Shown: positions 1 to 8,947 of the stretch, in pieces | Numbering within the stretch: position 1 is the first letter of the stretch | How the letters are laid out: each line of letters starts with the position of its first letter | From: Natronosporangium sp035305625 | Lineage (GTDB): Bacteria > Actinomycetota > Actinomycetes > Mycobacteriales > Micromonosporaceae | Length of the DNA: 64,000 nt | NCBI GenBank assembly: GCA_963809545.1 | Contig: CAWEKD010000007.1 | Coordinates: forward strand, 496,001 to 560,000 | Direction of reading: 5' to 3' | Notes under the pieces: generated by a model | Seen by the model: only the letters and a program-made list of their open reading frames with translations | Told to the model about the DNA's origin: nothing | Databases searched by the model: none | Program-made: the position numbers and the translations under genes

Positions 1-241
1 CGTCCGACGGCTGGAGTTTGGTGGTCAGGAACACCTCCGCCCGCGGCACCCCGCTGTCCCGGACCGCCTGACCGATCTCCGCCTCATTGCGGTACATGGT
101 GGCGGTGTCGATGTGCCGGTAGCCGACCTGCAAGGCGTACAAGGTGGCCCGATAGGCCTCCTCACCATGCAACCGCCAGGTACCAAACCCCACCATCGGC
201 ATGGACACATTCCGCGGCAGGGTCACGTACTGGTTCACCAT
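1..241 (-). CDS. Aldo/keto reductase, N-terminal part (3' end outside window)
   Basis: The first 80 residues are visible; the gene runs off the left edge. It begins MVNQYVTLPRNVSMPMVGFG and contains the family patterns GFGTW (substrate and cofactor pocket), GYRHIDTA (the Asp of this stretch is a member of the catalytic tetrad) and YRNEAEIGQA (the Tyr is the general acid in the family). Such enzymes are soluble NADPH-dependent carbonyl reductases of the DkgA/2,5-diketo-gluconate reductase type. The ATG at 241 is preceded only by a weak AGGGC. Substrate cannot be deduced. The tetrad Lys should follow in TTKL just before the edge and is present; the rest of the barrel is unseen. Confidence 0.85.
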   Translation of the reverse strand, partial: MVNQYVTLPRNVSMPMVGFGTWRLHGEEAYRATLYALQVGYRHIDTATMYRNEAEIGQAVRDSGVPRAEVFLTTKLQPSD

Positions 242-368
242 GCCCTGATTCTGCCGGTCCGACCCGATCAGTAGGCCGCGCTCGCCCAGGCTCGCCGGAT
301 GATCCCGTCGCCGGCGGCCCCTCGCTGCCCCCGGTGGGCGGGCTCAGGCGCGGGAATCAACCCGGGAA

Positions 369-920
369 TCACCTGCGCCACCGCCGGATCAGCGGCAGGA
401 CCACCCACAGCAGCGTGAACGCCACGACGGTGGCCCCGCTGACCACAACCGCGGCCGACCGGGGCAGCACCACGTCGGTGGCCAGCAGCACCGCGCTGCC
501 CATGGCCACGATCAGCAGCATCAGCCCGGCGTAGGCCATCCGGTGGGCGTACCGCACCAACTCCGGCTTCTGCTGCCGCCGAAACAACACCCGGTGGTGC
601 GCCACCGGTGCGATGATCAAGGCAGTGGCACCGGTCGCGGACAGCAGCGCCACGAGGTAGATCACCTGGGTGAACGGTTCCTGACCATCGAATCCGGGGC
701 TGAACGCCAGGATCAGCAAGAACGCGAACAGGATCTGCACCCCGGTCTGGGCCACCCGCAGCTCCTGCAGCAACTCCAGGAAGTTGCGCTGCCACCGCTG
801 CCACTCAGTCTCCCCCGTGGGGGCGGTGCGATCAGGCGGCGGGGCGGGCGACACCTGCCCGGCTTTCCCGGCCCGCTCCGCTCTCAAACTGACCCGGTGG
901 CGCGGGGTGGTTACCGACAC
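369..920 (-). CDS. DUF6328 family integral membrane protein
   Basis: 183 residues. A charged, Pro-rich N-terminal arm of about 40 residues is followed by the family hallmark ELLQELRVAQTGVQILFAFL, then four hydrophobic segments (about residues 60-78, 86-108, 128-148 and 155-175) and a basic C-terminal tail. This pattern matches DUF6328, a small four-helix membrane family widespread in actinobacteria with no assigned function. It is a stand-alone gene between the aldo/keto reductase and a plus-strand gene. The N-terminus is uncertain, since the first 35 residues could be skipped by a later in-frame start. Confidence 0.75.
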   Translation of the reverse strand: MSVTTPRHRVSLRAERAGKAGQVSPAPPPDRTAPTGETEWQRWQRNFLELLQELRVAQTGVQILFAFLLILAFSPGFDGQEPFTQVIYLVALLSATGATALIIAPVAHHRVLFRRQQKPELVRYAHRMAYAGLMLLIVAMGSAVLLATDVVLPRSAAVVVSGATVVAFTLLWVVLPLIRRWRR

Positions 921-996
921 CCGTCACCGCGGGTAGGTAACCAGGGACACGCCGGGGCGCCGGTGGGCACCCCGGCCCGGGCACATGGGAGAAGCC

Positions 997-1611
997 ATGT
1001 TCATCCAAGTCATCCAGGGCCACATCACCGATCCGACTGAGATGCGGGACGCGCTGGACACCTGGTACCGGGACTTGGCCCCCGGCGCCGCCGGGTGGCT
1101 GGGCACCACCGCCGGGGTGACCGCCGACCAGGAACTGATCATGCTGGTGCGGTTCGAGTCGCCGGAAGCGGCCCGACGTAACAGCGATCGCCCGGAGCAG
1201 CACCAGTGGTGGATGCAGACCGCGAAGCTCTTCACCGGTACTGCCACCTTCTACGACTGTCGGCGGTGTGAGACGTTCCTCGCGGGCGGCTCCGACAAGG
1301 CCGGCTTCGTGCAGGTGATCCAGGGGCACAGCGATGATCTGCCGCGGCTGGTGGAGATCAACCGGGAGACGGAAGAGATCCTCCGGAAGTGGCGGCCGGA
1401 GATCATCGGCGGGGTGCTGGCACAGCACGACGACGGTGCCGGTGATTTCACCCAGGCCGTGTACTTCACGGACGAGGCAACCGCGCGGGAAGGGGAGCGT
1501 AAGCAGCCGCCTCCGGAGCTGGTCGACCTGATGAAGGACGAGCAGCAGCTCTGGGGGGAGCCGCGGTTCTACGACCTGACCGACCCGTGGTTCTACTCGC
1601 CGACGCGATGA
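997..1611 (+). CDS. Duplicated dimeric-barrel-like protein of unknown function
   Basis: 204 residues, no recognised name. The protein is an internal duplication: FIQVIQGH at residue 2 and FVQVIQGH at about residue 107 open two halves of similar length, each ending in a FYD motif (FYDCRR and FYDLTD). The short strand-helix pattern suggests a ferredoxin-like/ABM alpha-beta barrel fold, with the duplication giving an intramolecular dimer. The ATG at 997 is chosen over an in-frame ATG at 985 because GGGAGAAG at 987-994 lies right before it. Soluble, monocistronic, followed by a hairpin. Function unknown; a role in small-molecule binding is only inferred from the fold. Confidence 0.75.
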   Translation: MFIQVIQGHITDPTEMRDALDTWYRDLAPGAAGWLGTTAGVTADQELIMLVRFESPEAARRNSDRPEQHQWWMQTAKLFTGTATFYDCRRCETFLAGGSDKAGFVQVIQGHSDDLPRLVEINRETEEILRKWRPEIIGGVLAQHDDGAGDFTQAVYFTDEATAREGERKQPPPELVDLMKDEQQLWGEPRFYDLTDPWFYSPTR

Positions 1612-1631
1612 CCGCTAGGGTGATGGATTCC

Positions 1632-1658
1632 TGCCGACCAGTGTTCACCTGGTCGGCA
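1632..1658 (+). terminator. Rho-independent-type hairpin
   Basis: A perfect 10-bp stem (TGCCGACCAG / CTGGTCGGCA, 1632-1641 and 1649-1658) with a 7-nt loop lies 20 nt after the stop of the duplicated-domain gene. It has no T tail, as is usual in high-GC actinobacteria. Confidence 0.6.
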
Positions 1659-1773
1659 CCGCCCTGGCGGGGGTCGCCGGCCCCTTCGCGTGAGCGAACT
1701 CACTCCGTGGCCAGATTAGGGCTGCGCCGACCGGGGTACCGCAGTCGACAACCGCGGAATTCGGAGGTGTCGG

Positions 1774-2073
1774 ATGGCAGAGCACGAGGAATATGCCGGG
1801 CAGACGCTCCGTACCCGCGATCACGACCGGATCCGGGCGTGGGCCGAGCAGCGCGGAGCCAAACCGGCGACTGTGGCCGGTACCGACTTCGACAATGAGC
1901 TAGGGGTACTCCGGCTGGACTTTCCCGGCTATCACGGCAGCACGCTGACCGAAGTCTCCTGGGAAGACTGGCTGCGGACTTTTGACGAGCGGGATCTGGA
2001 GTTCATCTACCAGGAGCACACCGAGGATGGTCGCCAGAGCAACTTCTTCAAAGTGATCCAGTCCGGCGGGTGA
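1774..2073 (+). CDS. Small hypothetical protein
   Basis: 99 residues, acidic and soluble, with no membrane segment or signal peptide. GGAGGT lies 5 nt before the ATG, so the start is well supported. The visible sequence, for example LRLDFPGYHGSTLTEVSWED in the middle and FFKVIQSGG at the end, resembles small actinobacterial hypotheticals. I do not recognise a function. The gene is monocistronic and ends 4 nt before a strong bidirectional hairpin, facing the symporter gene. Confidence 0.6.
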   Translation: MAEHEEYAGQTLRTRDHDRIRAWAEQRGAKPATVAGTDFDNELGVLRLDFPGYHGSTLTEVSWEDWLRTFDERDLEFIYQEHTEDGRQSNFFKVIQSGG

Positions 2074-2076
2074 GTA

Positions 2077-2116
2077 GGTGGGTCCGGGGCGGAGCGCGGT
2101 CCGCCCCGGACCCACC
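2077..2116. terminator. Bidirectional terminator hairpin
   Basis: A perfect 17-bp inverted repeat (2077-2093 and 2100-2116, starting GGTGGGTCC) with a 6-nt loop. It lies between the converging stops at 2073 (+) and 2123 (-) and can serve both genes. Confidence 0.85.
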
Positions 2117-2122
2117 GATACC

Positions 2123-3565
2123 TCACCCGGTCAAGCCGGGTGCGGGTTTCTCTGGTCGCTCCATCACGATGCGCCAGTCCGAGCGCTGGAAGAACGCCCG
2201 GGTGCCCCGAGCGATCACACCGGACAACAGGATGAGACCGATCAGGTTGGGCAGCGCCATCAGCCCGTTGAGGATGTCGGCGATTATCCAGACGGTCCGC
2301 AGCTCGGTGACCGCACCAACGAAGATCAATCCAGTGAACACCACCCGGTACGGGGTGACCGCACCCCGCCCGAACAGCCGCTCCATGCACCGCTCGCCGT
2401 AGTACGCCCAACCCAGCAGGGTGGAGAAGGCGAACAGGATCACCCCGAGCGTGACCAGCACCCCGCCCTGGTTCCCGGGCAGGCCGTCCCGGAAGGCCGC
2501 CGCGGTCAGGGTCGCGCCCTCGAGGGCGTTACCCGCCTCGTCGACGAACGTCCAGGCGCCCGTGACCACGATCGCCAACCCGGTGAAGGAGACCACCACC
2601 AGGGTGTCCAGGAAGGTCTGGGTCATCGACACCAGCGCCTGCCGTACCTCGTGCGTGGTCTTGGCCGCGGCCGCGGCGATCCCGCCGGTGCCCAGACCGG
2701 ACTCGTTGGAGAAGATGCCCCGGGCAACGCCGTACCGTAGCGCCGCCAGGAAGCCGGCGCCGATGAACCCACCGGTGGCGGCGGTGCCGGTGAACGCGTC
2801 GGTGAAGATGATCTGCAGCGCGTTAGGCAGCTCGCCCACGTTGAACGCCAGCACCGCGACGCCGCCGAGGCAGTACAGCAGCACCATGAACGGCACCAAC
2901 GCGGCGCTGACCCGGCCGATCCACTTGATCCCGCCGATCAGCACCACCCCGGCCACCAGGGTGAGCACCAGCCCGGTGCTCCAGGTGCTGATGTTCCACT
3001 CGCTGTGGATGACATCGGCGACGCTGTTGGACTGCACCATGTTGCCGATACCGAACGCGGCCACCGCGCCGAACAGCGCGAACAGAAACGCCAGGACCAG
3101 TCCGAACTTGCCCATGCCCGGGCCAAACCGCGCCTTGAGCCCTTCGCTGAGGTAGTACATCGGGCCGCCGCTCTGCTCCCCTTTGGCGTCGGTGCGGCGG
3201 TACTTCACCCCGAGGAACGCCTCACTGTACTTGGTGGCCATCCCGACCAGGCCGGTCATCCACATCCAGAACAGCGCGCCCGGGCCACCGATCGCGATCG
3301 CGGTCCCGACTCCGGCGATGTTGCCGACCCCGACGGTGGCGGCCAGGGCCACGGTCAGGGCCTGGTAGTGGGTGATGTCCCCCTCCGCGCCCGGCTCTTT
3401 CCGCTTGATCAAGGCCAGCCAGAACGCGTACCCGAACCGCTGAAACTGCACTCCCCGCAGCACGATGGTCAGATACACCCCGGTCAACAGCAGCAGGGGG
3501 ATCAGCAGCCAGGGACCCCAGATGAAACCTGAAACTTGATCTAATGTCTCATTGAGGGCCTCCAT
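2123..3565 (-). CDS. Alanine/glycine:cation symporter (AGCS family)
   Basis: 480 residues, the usual length for the sodium:alanine symporter family. It is polytopic with roughly eleven hydrophobic segments. The signature region ATVGVGNIAGVGTAIAIGGP (about residues 75-94) and the downstream GALFWMWMTGLVGM and NESGLGT stretches are characteristic. It imports alanine or glycine with Na+ or H+ across the cytoplasmic membrane. The ATG is supported by AAGGAG 5 nt upstream. It is monocistronic: it converges on the small gene at 2073 and follows the UvrA-like gene only after 170 nt that hold a terminator. Substrate preference is inferred from the family. Confidence 0.92.
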   Translation of the reverse strand: MEALNETLDQVSGFIWGPWLLIPLLLLTGVYLTIVLRGVQFQRFGYAFWLALIKRKEPGAEGDITHYQALTVALAATVGVGNIAGVGTAIAIGGPGALFWMWMTGLVGMATKYSEAFLGVKYRRTDAKGEQSGGPMYYLSEGLKARFGPGMGKFGLVLAFLFALFGAVAAFGIGNMVQSNSVADVIHSEWNISTWSTGLVLTLVAGVVLIGGIKWIGRVSAALVPFMVLLYCLGGVAVLAFNVGELPNALQIIFTDAFTGTAATGGFIGAGFLAALRYGVARGIFSNESGLGTGGIAAAAAKTTHEVRQALVSMTQTFLDTLVVVSFTGLAIVVTGAWTFVDEAGNALEGATLTAAAFRDGLPGNQGGVLVTLGVILFAFSTLLGWAYYGERCMERLFGRGAVTPYRVVFTGLIFVGAVTELRTVWIIADILNGLMALPNLIGLILLSGVIARGTRAFFQRSDWRIVMERPEKPAPGLTG

Positions 3566-3676
3566 GTCGCTCCTTCCCGATTTAGGCAGAAATGACGGTT
3601 GATTTCATCCTGCGATGCGGATCACATTTCCGCCAGTTCTGGGAAGGTCGCCACGCTGGTCTCGCTTCCCACGACC

Positions 3677-3710
3677 GTGGGCCTGATCCCCGGCCGGGGA
3701 TCAGGCCCAC
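3677..3710. terminator. Perfect palindromic terminator
   Basis: A 34-bp uninterrupted palindrome with 17-bp arms (3677-3693 and 3694-3710, arm starting GTGGGCCTGATCC). It lies 28 nt downstream of the UvrA-like stop and should end that transcript before the symporter promoter. Confidence 0.75.
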
Positions 3711-3737
3711 TTGTCCGGCCTTACGCGCCGACGCTGG

Positions 3738-6111
3738 TTACGCGCCGACGTAGGCCGCGAGGTGTTCGCCGGTGAGAGTGGAGCGGGCGGCGACCAGGTC
3801 GGCGGGGGTGCCTTCGAAGACGATCCGTCCCCCGTCATGACCGGCGCCCGGGCCGAGGTCGATGATCCAATCGGCGTGCGCCATGACCGCCTGATGGTGC
3901 TCGATGACGATGACCGACTTCCCGGAGTCGACCAGGCGGTCCAGCAGGCCGAGCAGCTGCGCGATGTCGGCGAGGTGCAGCCCGCTGGTGGGCTCATCGA
4001 GGAGGTAGACACCGCCATCGGTCCCCATGTGGGTGGCCAGCTTGAGCCGCTGTCGTTCCCCACCGGACAGGGTGGTGAGCGGCTGCCCCAGGGTCAGGTA
4101 GCCGAGCCCCACATCGGCGAGGCGCTGGAGGATGGTACGCGCGGCGGGGATTTTCGCCTCCCCGGAGCCGAAGAACTCCAACGCCTCCTCGACCGGCATC
4201 CCGAACACTTCGGCGATGTTGCGCCCCCCCGAAGGTGAACTCCAGCACCGACGCCTGGAACCGCCTCCCCTCGCACTCCTCGCACGGGATGGCGACCCCG
4301 GCCATCAGCGCCAGGTCGGTGTAGACGACCCCGGCGCCGTTGCAGGTAGGGCAGGCGCCTTCGGAGTTGGGGCTGAACAGCGCCGGCTTCACGCCGTTGG
4401 CCTTGGCGAACGCCTTCCGAATCGGGTCGAGCAGACCGGTGTACGTCGCGGGGTTGCTGCGCCGGGAGCCCTTGATCGGCGTCTGGTCGACCGCCACCAC
4501 CCCTTCGCGGCCGGCGACCGAGCCATGGAGCAGCGAGCTCTTGCCCGACCCCGCCACCCCGGTCACCACCACCAGCACCCCGAGCGGAATGTCGACGTCG
4601 ACATTCTTCAGGTTGTGGGTGGTGGCGCCGCGCACCTCCAGCACCCCCGACGGGGTACGTACCGACGGCTTCAGTTCGGCGCGGTAGTCGAGGTGCCGTC
4701 CGGTGAGCGTGCCGCTCTTCCGTAGCCCCTCCACCGTGCCTTCGAACACCACCTCGCCACCGGCCGTCCCGGCGCCCGGTCCGAGATCGACGACATGGTC
4801 GGCGATCTCGATGATCTGCGGCTTGTGCTCCACGACCAGCACCGTGTTGCCCTTGTCCCGCAGGCGCCGCAGCAGGTCGTTCATCCGCTGAATGTCGTGC
4901 GGGTGCAGGCCGGCGGTCGGCTCGTCGAACACGTAGGTGACATCGGTCAGCGCGGACCCGAGGTGCCGGATCATCTTGACGCGCTGCGCTTCGCCCCCCG
5001 ACAGCGTGCCTGATGACCGATCGAGCGAAAGGTAGCCCAGGCCGATCTCCACGAATGCGTCCAGTGTGCGCTGGAGACCGGTGAGCAGCGGCGCCACCGA
5101 CGGCTCGTCGAGGCCGCGCAACCACTCGGCCAGGTCGCTGATCTGCATCGCGCAGACGTCCGCGATGCTCTTCCCCTTGATCTTTGAGGACCGGGCGGTC
5201 TCGTTGAGGCGAGTACCGTCGCACTCCGGGCAGGTGCCGAACGTCACCGCGCGATCCACGAACGCGCGCACGTGCGGCTGCATCGCCTCCCGATCCTTGG
5301 ACAGCATCGACTTCTGCAGCTTCGGGATCAGTCCCTCGTACGTGACGTTGATCCCCTCGACCTTGATCTTGGTCGGTTCCTTGTAGAGCAGGTAGTTCAG
5401 TTCCCGCTTGGTGAACGTACGGATCGGCTTGTCGGGATCGAAGAACCCGCAGCCCCGGAAGATCCGCCCGTACCAGCCGTCCATGCTGTAGCCGGGAATC
5501 TTGAGCGCGCCTTCGTTGAGCGACAGGTTCTCGTCGTACAACGCGGACAGATCGAACTCACTCACCCGGCCCAGGCCTTCACAGCGTGGGCACATGCCGC
5601 CGGTGATGCTGAACTCGCGGCGCTCCTTCACTTGTCGGCCACCGCGCTCGAACGTGACCGCGCCCGCCCCACTGATCGAAGCGACGTTGAAGGAGAACGC
5701 CTGCGGCGAGCCGATGTGCGGCTGTCCGAGTCGGCTGAACAGGATCCGGAGCATCGCGTGGGCGTCGGTGACGGTCCCGACCGTGGAGCGAGGGTTGGCC
5801 CCCAACCGCTCCTGGTCCACGATGATCGCGGTGGTCAAGCCGTCGAGGACGTCCACGTCGGGACGGGCCAGCGTGGGCATGAACCCTTGCAGGAACGCGC
5901 TGTAGGTTTCGTTGATCAGCCGCTGTGACTCCGCGGCGATGGTGCTGAACACCAGCGAGCTCTTGCCGGAGCCGGAGACCCCGGTGAAGACGGTCAGTCG
6001 GCGTTTGGGGAGCTCGACGTGAACATCCTTGAGGTTGTTCTCTCGCGCGCCCTGCACGCGGATGACGTCGTGGCTGTCGGCGGGATGGGCCGCCTTCACG
6101 TCCGTTGCCAT
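3738..6111 (-). CDS. UvrA-like ABC ATPase, single frameshift at a C7 run
   Basis: A UvrA-family double ABC ATPase of about 790 residues, shorter than housekeeping UvrA (about 950) and of the UvrA2/DrrC-like class associated with drug tolerance. The first half has Walker A GVSGSGKSS, a CPRC zinc module, CPEC...GTRL, signature TLSGGEAQRVK and Walker B VFDEPTAGLHP. The second half has GVAGSGKSS, CPTCNGAG, TLSGGERQRLK and LLDEPTSGLH. Reading is continuous to about 4231, then shifts at seven C residues (4224-4230 on the plus strand): one base fewer restores GG-R-NIAEVFGMP and the rest of the protein. ATG at 6111 is preferred over GTG 6123 because GAGAGGTGA lies in front of it. Binding of damaged DNA is inferred; drug-resistance roles are known for some relatives. 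Confidence 0.88.
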
Positions 6112-6345
6112 ACTGTTGGTCACCTCTCGATGGGATGGGCCGCGGTCGAGGCGGCATCGCAGTCACCAGCTCGTTCGCGCGGGACTTCCGCGCTGCGGTC
6201 TGATGTCTTCAGGTGGGCCGGTACGGGGTACCGTCCGGCGAGGCGCTGGCTACCCAGACGTCGACATCATTGGTGAGCCGACGCTCGGTGTCGCGTCGCC
6301 GCTGCGCACGGAAGCGAGGGGGCGCCACGTCGGTCTCTACGGGTG

Positions 6346-6756
6346 TCACCGCAGCTCCTGGATCCGGACCATGTTCCCGGCCGGATCGCGGAAGGCGCAG
6401 TCACGCACTCCCCACGGCTGCTCGGTCGGTTCTTGCATGACCTCCGCGCCGCTGGCCTGCACCTGCTCGAAGACCGCGTCCAGGTTCTTGGTCGCCAGCA
6501 GGATGCTGGCGAAGGTCCCCTTGGCCATCATCTCGGTGATCATCCGTCGTTCGTCCTCGGTGACGCCGGGGTCGGCGCCCGGCGGGTACAGGACGATGTT
6601 CACGTCGGGCTGGTCCGGCGGCCCGACCGTGTTCCACTGCATCCCGTTGAACTCGACCTGCTTGCGAACTTCGAAGCCCAGGGCGTCCCGGTAGAAGGAG
6701 AGGGACGCCTCCGGATCGGCATGCGGCAGGAAAGTGGTGTGAATGAGGATGTTCAT
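6346..6756 (-). CDS. VOC-superfamily (glyoxalase-like) protein
   Basis: 136 residues with one vicinal-oxygen-chelate fold. The opening MNILIHTTFLPHADPEASLS is followed by FYRDALGFEV, then SGAEVMQEPTEQPWGVRDCA and a C-terminal FRDPAGNMVRIQE, all typical of the bleomycin-resistance/dioxygenase superfamily. The candidate metal ligands are the His in the first strand (HTTF) and the Glu of the last strand (IQE). Only 13 nt separate it from the upstream AraC-type regulator, so the two form an operon. This AraC-VOC pairing is common in actinobacteria. The substrate is unknown. Confidence 0.85.
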   Translation of the reverse strand: MNILIHTTFLPHADPEASLSFYRDALGFEVRKQVEFNGMQWNTVGPPDQPDVNIVLYPPGADPGVTEDERRMITEMMAKGTFASILLATKNLDAVFEQVQASGAEVMQEPTEQPWGVRDCAFRDPAGNMVRIQELR

Positions 6757-6769
6757 GCCCTCACGCTAA

Positions 6770-7210
6770 CTACGGCGCCGCGACCCGTGCTTCTTGATTC
6801 CTGACCGGTCTGGTGACTTTTTTCGCCACGCACGGCGGCAGCTCCGCCGCCTCCCACATCGCCTGCCGCCGGTAGACGCTGGGCGGAACCCCGACCAGCT
6901 CGGTGAAGCGGGTGCTGAAGGTGCCCAGCGACGAGCAGCCGACCGCGAAGCAGACCTCGGTGACGCTGAGGTCGCCGCGGCGCAGCAGCGCCATCGCCCG
7001 CTCGATCCGCCGGGTCATCAGATAGCTGTACGGAGATTCGCCGTAGGCGCGCCGGAACTCCCGGCTGAGGTGTCCGGCGGACATGTTCACGCCGCGGGCG
7101 AGCGCCTCGACGTTGAGCGGCTGCGCGTACTCCCGGTCGATCCGGTCCCGCACCCGGCGCAGACGGGCGAGATCGCGTAGGCGCGCCGCGGCAGCGGAGG
7201 TGCTGGTCAC
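6770..7210 (-). CDS. AraC-family DNA-binding regulator (short form)
   Basis: 146 residues, comprising essentially only the AraC/XylS double helix-turn-helix domain. The first HTH is LNVEALARGVNMSAGHLSRE and the second is LSVTEVCFAVGCSSLGTFST, followed by the family tail FTELVGVPPSVYRR. There is no N-terminal ligand domain, so sensing, if any, must come from elsewhere. It is co-transcribed with the VOC protein just downstream and is likely to regulate it. It starts with GTG at 7210 without a clear ribosome site, so a leaderless or later start is possible. It is divergent from the hydrolase gene at 7347. Confidence 0.85.
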   Translation of the reverse strand: MTSTSAAAARLRDLARLRRVRDRIDREYAQPLNVEALARGVNMSAGHLSREFRRAYGESPYSYLMTRRIERAMALLRRGDLSVTEVCFAVGCSSLGTFSTRFTELVGVPPSVYRRQAMWEAAELPPCVAKKVTRPVRNQEARVAAP

Positions 7211-7346
7211 TTATGGAAGAGTGCCACGCTCACCCCCCGGGGCTCAACTGCTCCGACCCGCGCGTCGAGTCGGTATCGGTGTCAGCCCTTCCGCCTAGCA
7301 TGGGCGTGGTACGGACAAGGGTGGACCGATCAGCAGGGAGGACAGC

Positions 7347-8147
7347 GTGGTGCTGACCATGACCAAGGGGACGGTGACCTCCGCCGACGGCACGCAGATC
7401 ACCTATGAATACACCGGCGACGGGCCGGCGGTGATCCTGGTCGGCGGGGCGCTCACCGACCGGTCCGCCGGCAAGCCGCTGGCTACCGCGCTCGCCGACC
7501 ACTTCACCACCTATGTGTTCGACCGGCGCGGCCGTCGGGACAGCGGGGACACGCCTCCGTACGCCTTGGGCCGGGAGATCGAAGATCTGGCCGCGCTGTG
7601 CGACGCGGCCGGGGGTGAAGCTTTTCTGTACGGCGTCTCCTCCGGAGCGGTGCTCGCGTTCGAGGCGGTCGCGGCCGGGCTGCCGGTTCCTCGGCTGGCC
7701 ATGTTCGAACCGCCGTACGTCTTCGCTCCGGAGGATCCGGATCCGGCGGCGCAGCGCGAGCACCTGCAGCGGTTGCTGGCGGAGGACCGTCGCGGTGAGG
7801 CGCTGGAGTACTTCCTGCGGGAGGCGGTGGGGCTACCGAGCGAAACCGTGGCCAGCATGCAGCAGGGTCCGATGTGGGCAGCGCTGGAGGCGCTGGCGCA
7901 CACCCTGGTCTACGACCTGACCGTGGTCGGGGATGGGCGGGTGCCCGTGGACCGGATGGCGGCCGTGGCCGTCCCCACCCTGGTGTTGGACAGCGCCGCT
8001 AGCAGCCCCCGGCTGCGGCGCGCCGCGGAAGCCACCGCCGCCGCGCTGCCCGCCGGGGCACACCGGTCGCTCGCCGGCCAGTTCCACGAGATTCCGCCGC
8101 AGGAGCTCGCGCCGGTGCTGACCCGGTTCTTCCGCGACCGAGGCTGA
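7347..8147 (+). CDS. Alpha/beta-hydrolase
   Basis: 266 residues with an alpha/beta-hydrolase fold. The N-terminal part reads TYEYTGDGPAVILVGGALTD, and the nucleophile elbow is GVSSGA (Gly-x-Ser-x-Gly-like with Ala in the last position, about residue 97). A probable catalytic His lies in QFHEIPPQ near residue 250. Cytosolic, with no signal peptide. GGGAGG at 7336-7341 supports the GTG start at 7347. It is divergently transcribed from the AraC regulator. Family members are esterases or lactonases; the substrate is not deducible. Confidence 0.82.
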   Translation: MVLTMTKGTVTSADGTQITYEYTGDGPAVILVGGALTDRSAGKPLATALADHFTTYVFDRRGRRDSGDTPPYALGREIEDLAALCDAAGGEAFLYGVSSGAVLAFEAVAAGLPVPRLAMFEPPYVFAPEDPDPAAQREHLQRLLAEDRRGEALEYFLREAVGLPSETVASMQQGPMWAALEALAHTLVYDLTVVGDGRVPVDRMAAVAVPTLVLDSAASSPRLRRAAEATAAALPAGAHRSLAGQFHEIPPQELAPVLTRFFRDRG

Positions 8148-8298
8148 TCGGCGGGCCACCGGCAGGTTTGCTGCCCCGGACGGGTTACTCCTCGCAGGTG
8201 CCGTCCGCCGATGCCACCGGCTGCGTGCGCCCCGCTGTTCCAGGCCGACACCCCCCACTGGCGGACCACTTCGATCAGGCAGGCCAGTCCCGTGATCA

Positions 8299-8778
8299 TC
8301 ACCGCGGCCAGCCAGAGGGAAATCCCCACCGGTGCATCAGCCACCAGGCCAAGGCCCACAGCCCGCCCGCGGTCAGGTAGATCCGGGTGGCGCGCAGCCG
8401 ACGAATCCACCGGTCCGCCTTCGACTCCTGTGGTTCCTCGGGGGCGACGCCCTCATCGTGGTAGCCTGCGTATCCGGCGGTGACCACCGGCAGGATCACT
8501 CTCCCGGCCCGGGTGAGGTGTCGCCACCGGGGCCGTGACCAGCGGCGCCTCGTCACCCGGAACCCCGATCGCCGCATCCCGCACACACTGGCCAGGAGCG
8601 CGGCGGTCGCCCCTAACCCCGCTGCGATGAGCGCTCCTCGCCAAATGCCGTACTCCAGGAGCAGGAGGAAGTACAGCGCCAGGACGGAAGCGGTGACGCT
8701 CTTCACCAGGCGGTTCCGATCAATCGGAGGTAATCCACCTATCCGGACATGACCGTCCGCCGATGTGGAGCGTGCCAC
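8299..8778 (-). CDS. Small membrane protein, probably frameshifted near its C-terminus
   Basis: The continuous frame gives 159 residues with two N-terminal hydrophobic segments (about residues 28-66), a basic cytoplasmic stretch and a third segment ending LWALAWWLMHRWG. At that point a C4 run (8324-8327 on the plus strand) precedes a premature stop. One extra base would continue as ISLWLAAVMITGLACLIEVV, an excellent fourth membrane helix that overlaps no other strong coding signal. After it, a natural stop may lie at 8185 if a second slip at a nearby C6 run is also allowed. No family recognised. Coordinates given are of the unbroken part only. Confidence 0.5.
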   Translation of the reverse strand: MARSTSADGHVRIGGLPPIDRNRLVKSVTASVLALYFLLLLEYGIWRGALIAAGLGATAALLASVCGMRRSGFRVTRRRWSRPRWRHLTRAGRVILPVVTAGYAGYHDEGVAPEEPQESKADRWIRRLRATRIYLTAGGLWALAWWLMHRWGFPSGWPR

Positions 8779-8947
8779 CGCTCCAGTCTCCCCGGAGGAA
8801 CCCCGGTGGCCAACCGGACGCTCCGGTCGACAGCTGTCGACCGGAGCGGGGCACCGATGCGGGATCTGCCGGTCACTGCCGTACGCCCCCCGGACCCGGT
8901 CCCGGCAGCGGTAAGCTCCCTGTCCAGCGACGCGGGAGGGAGTGGTC

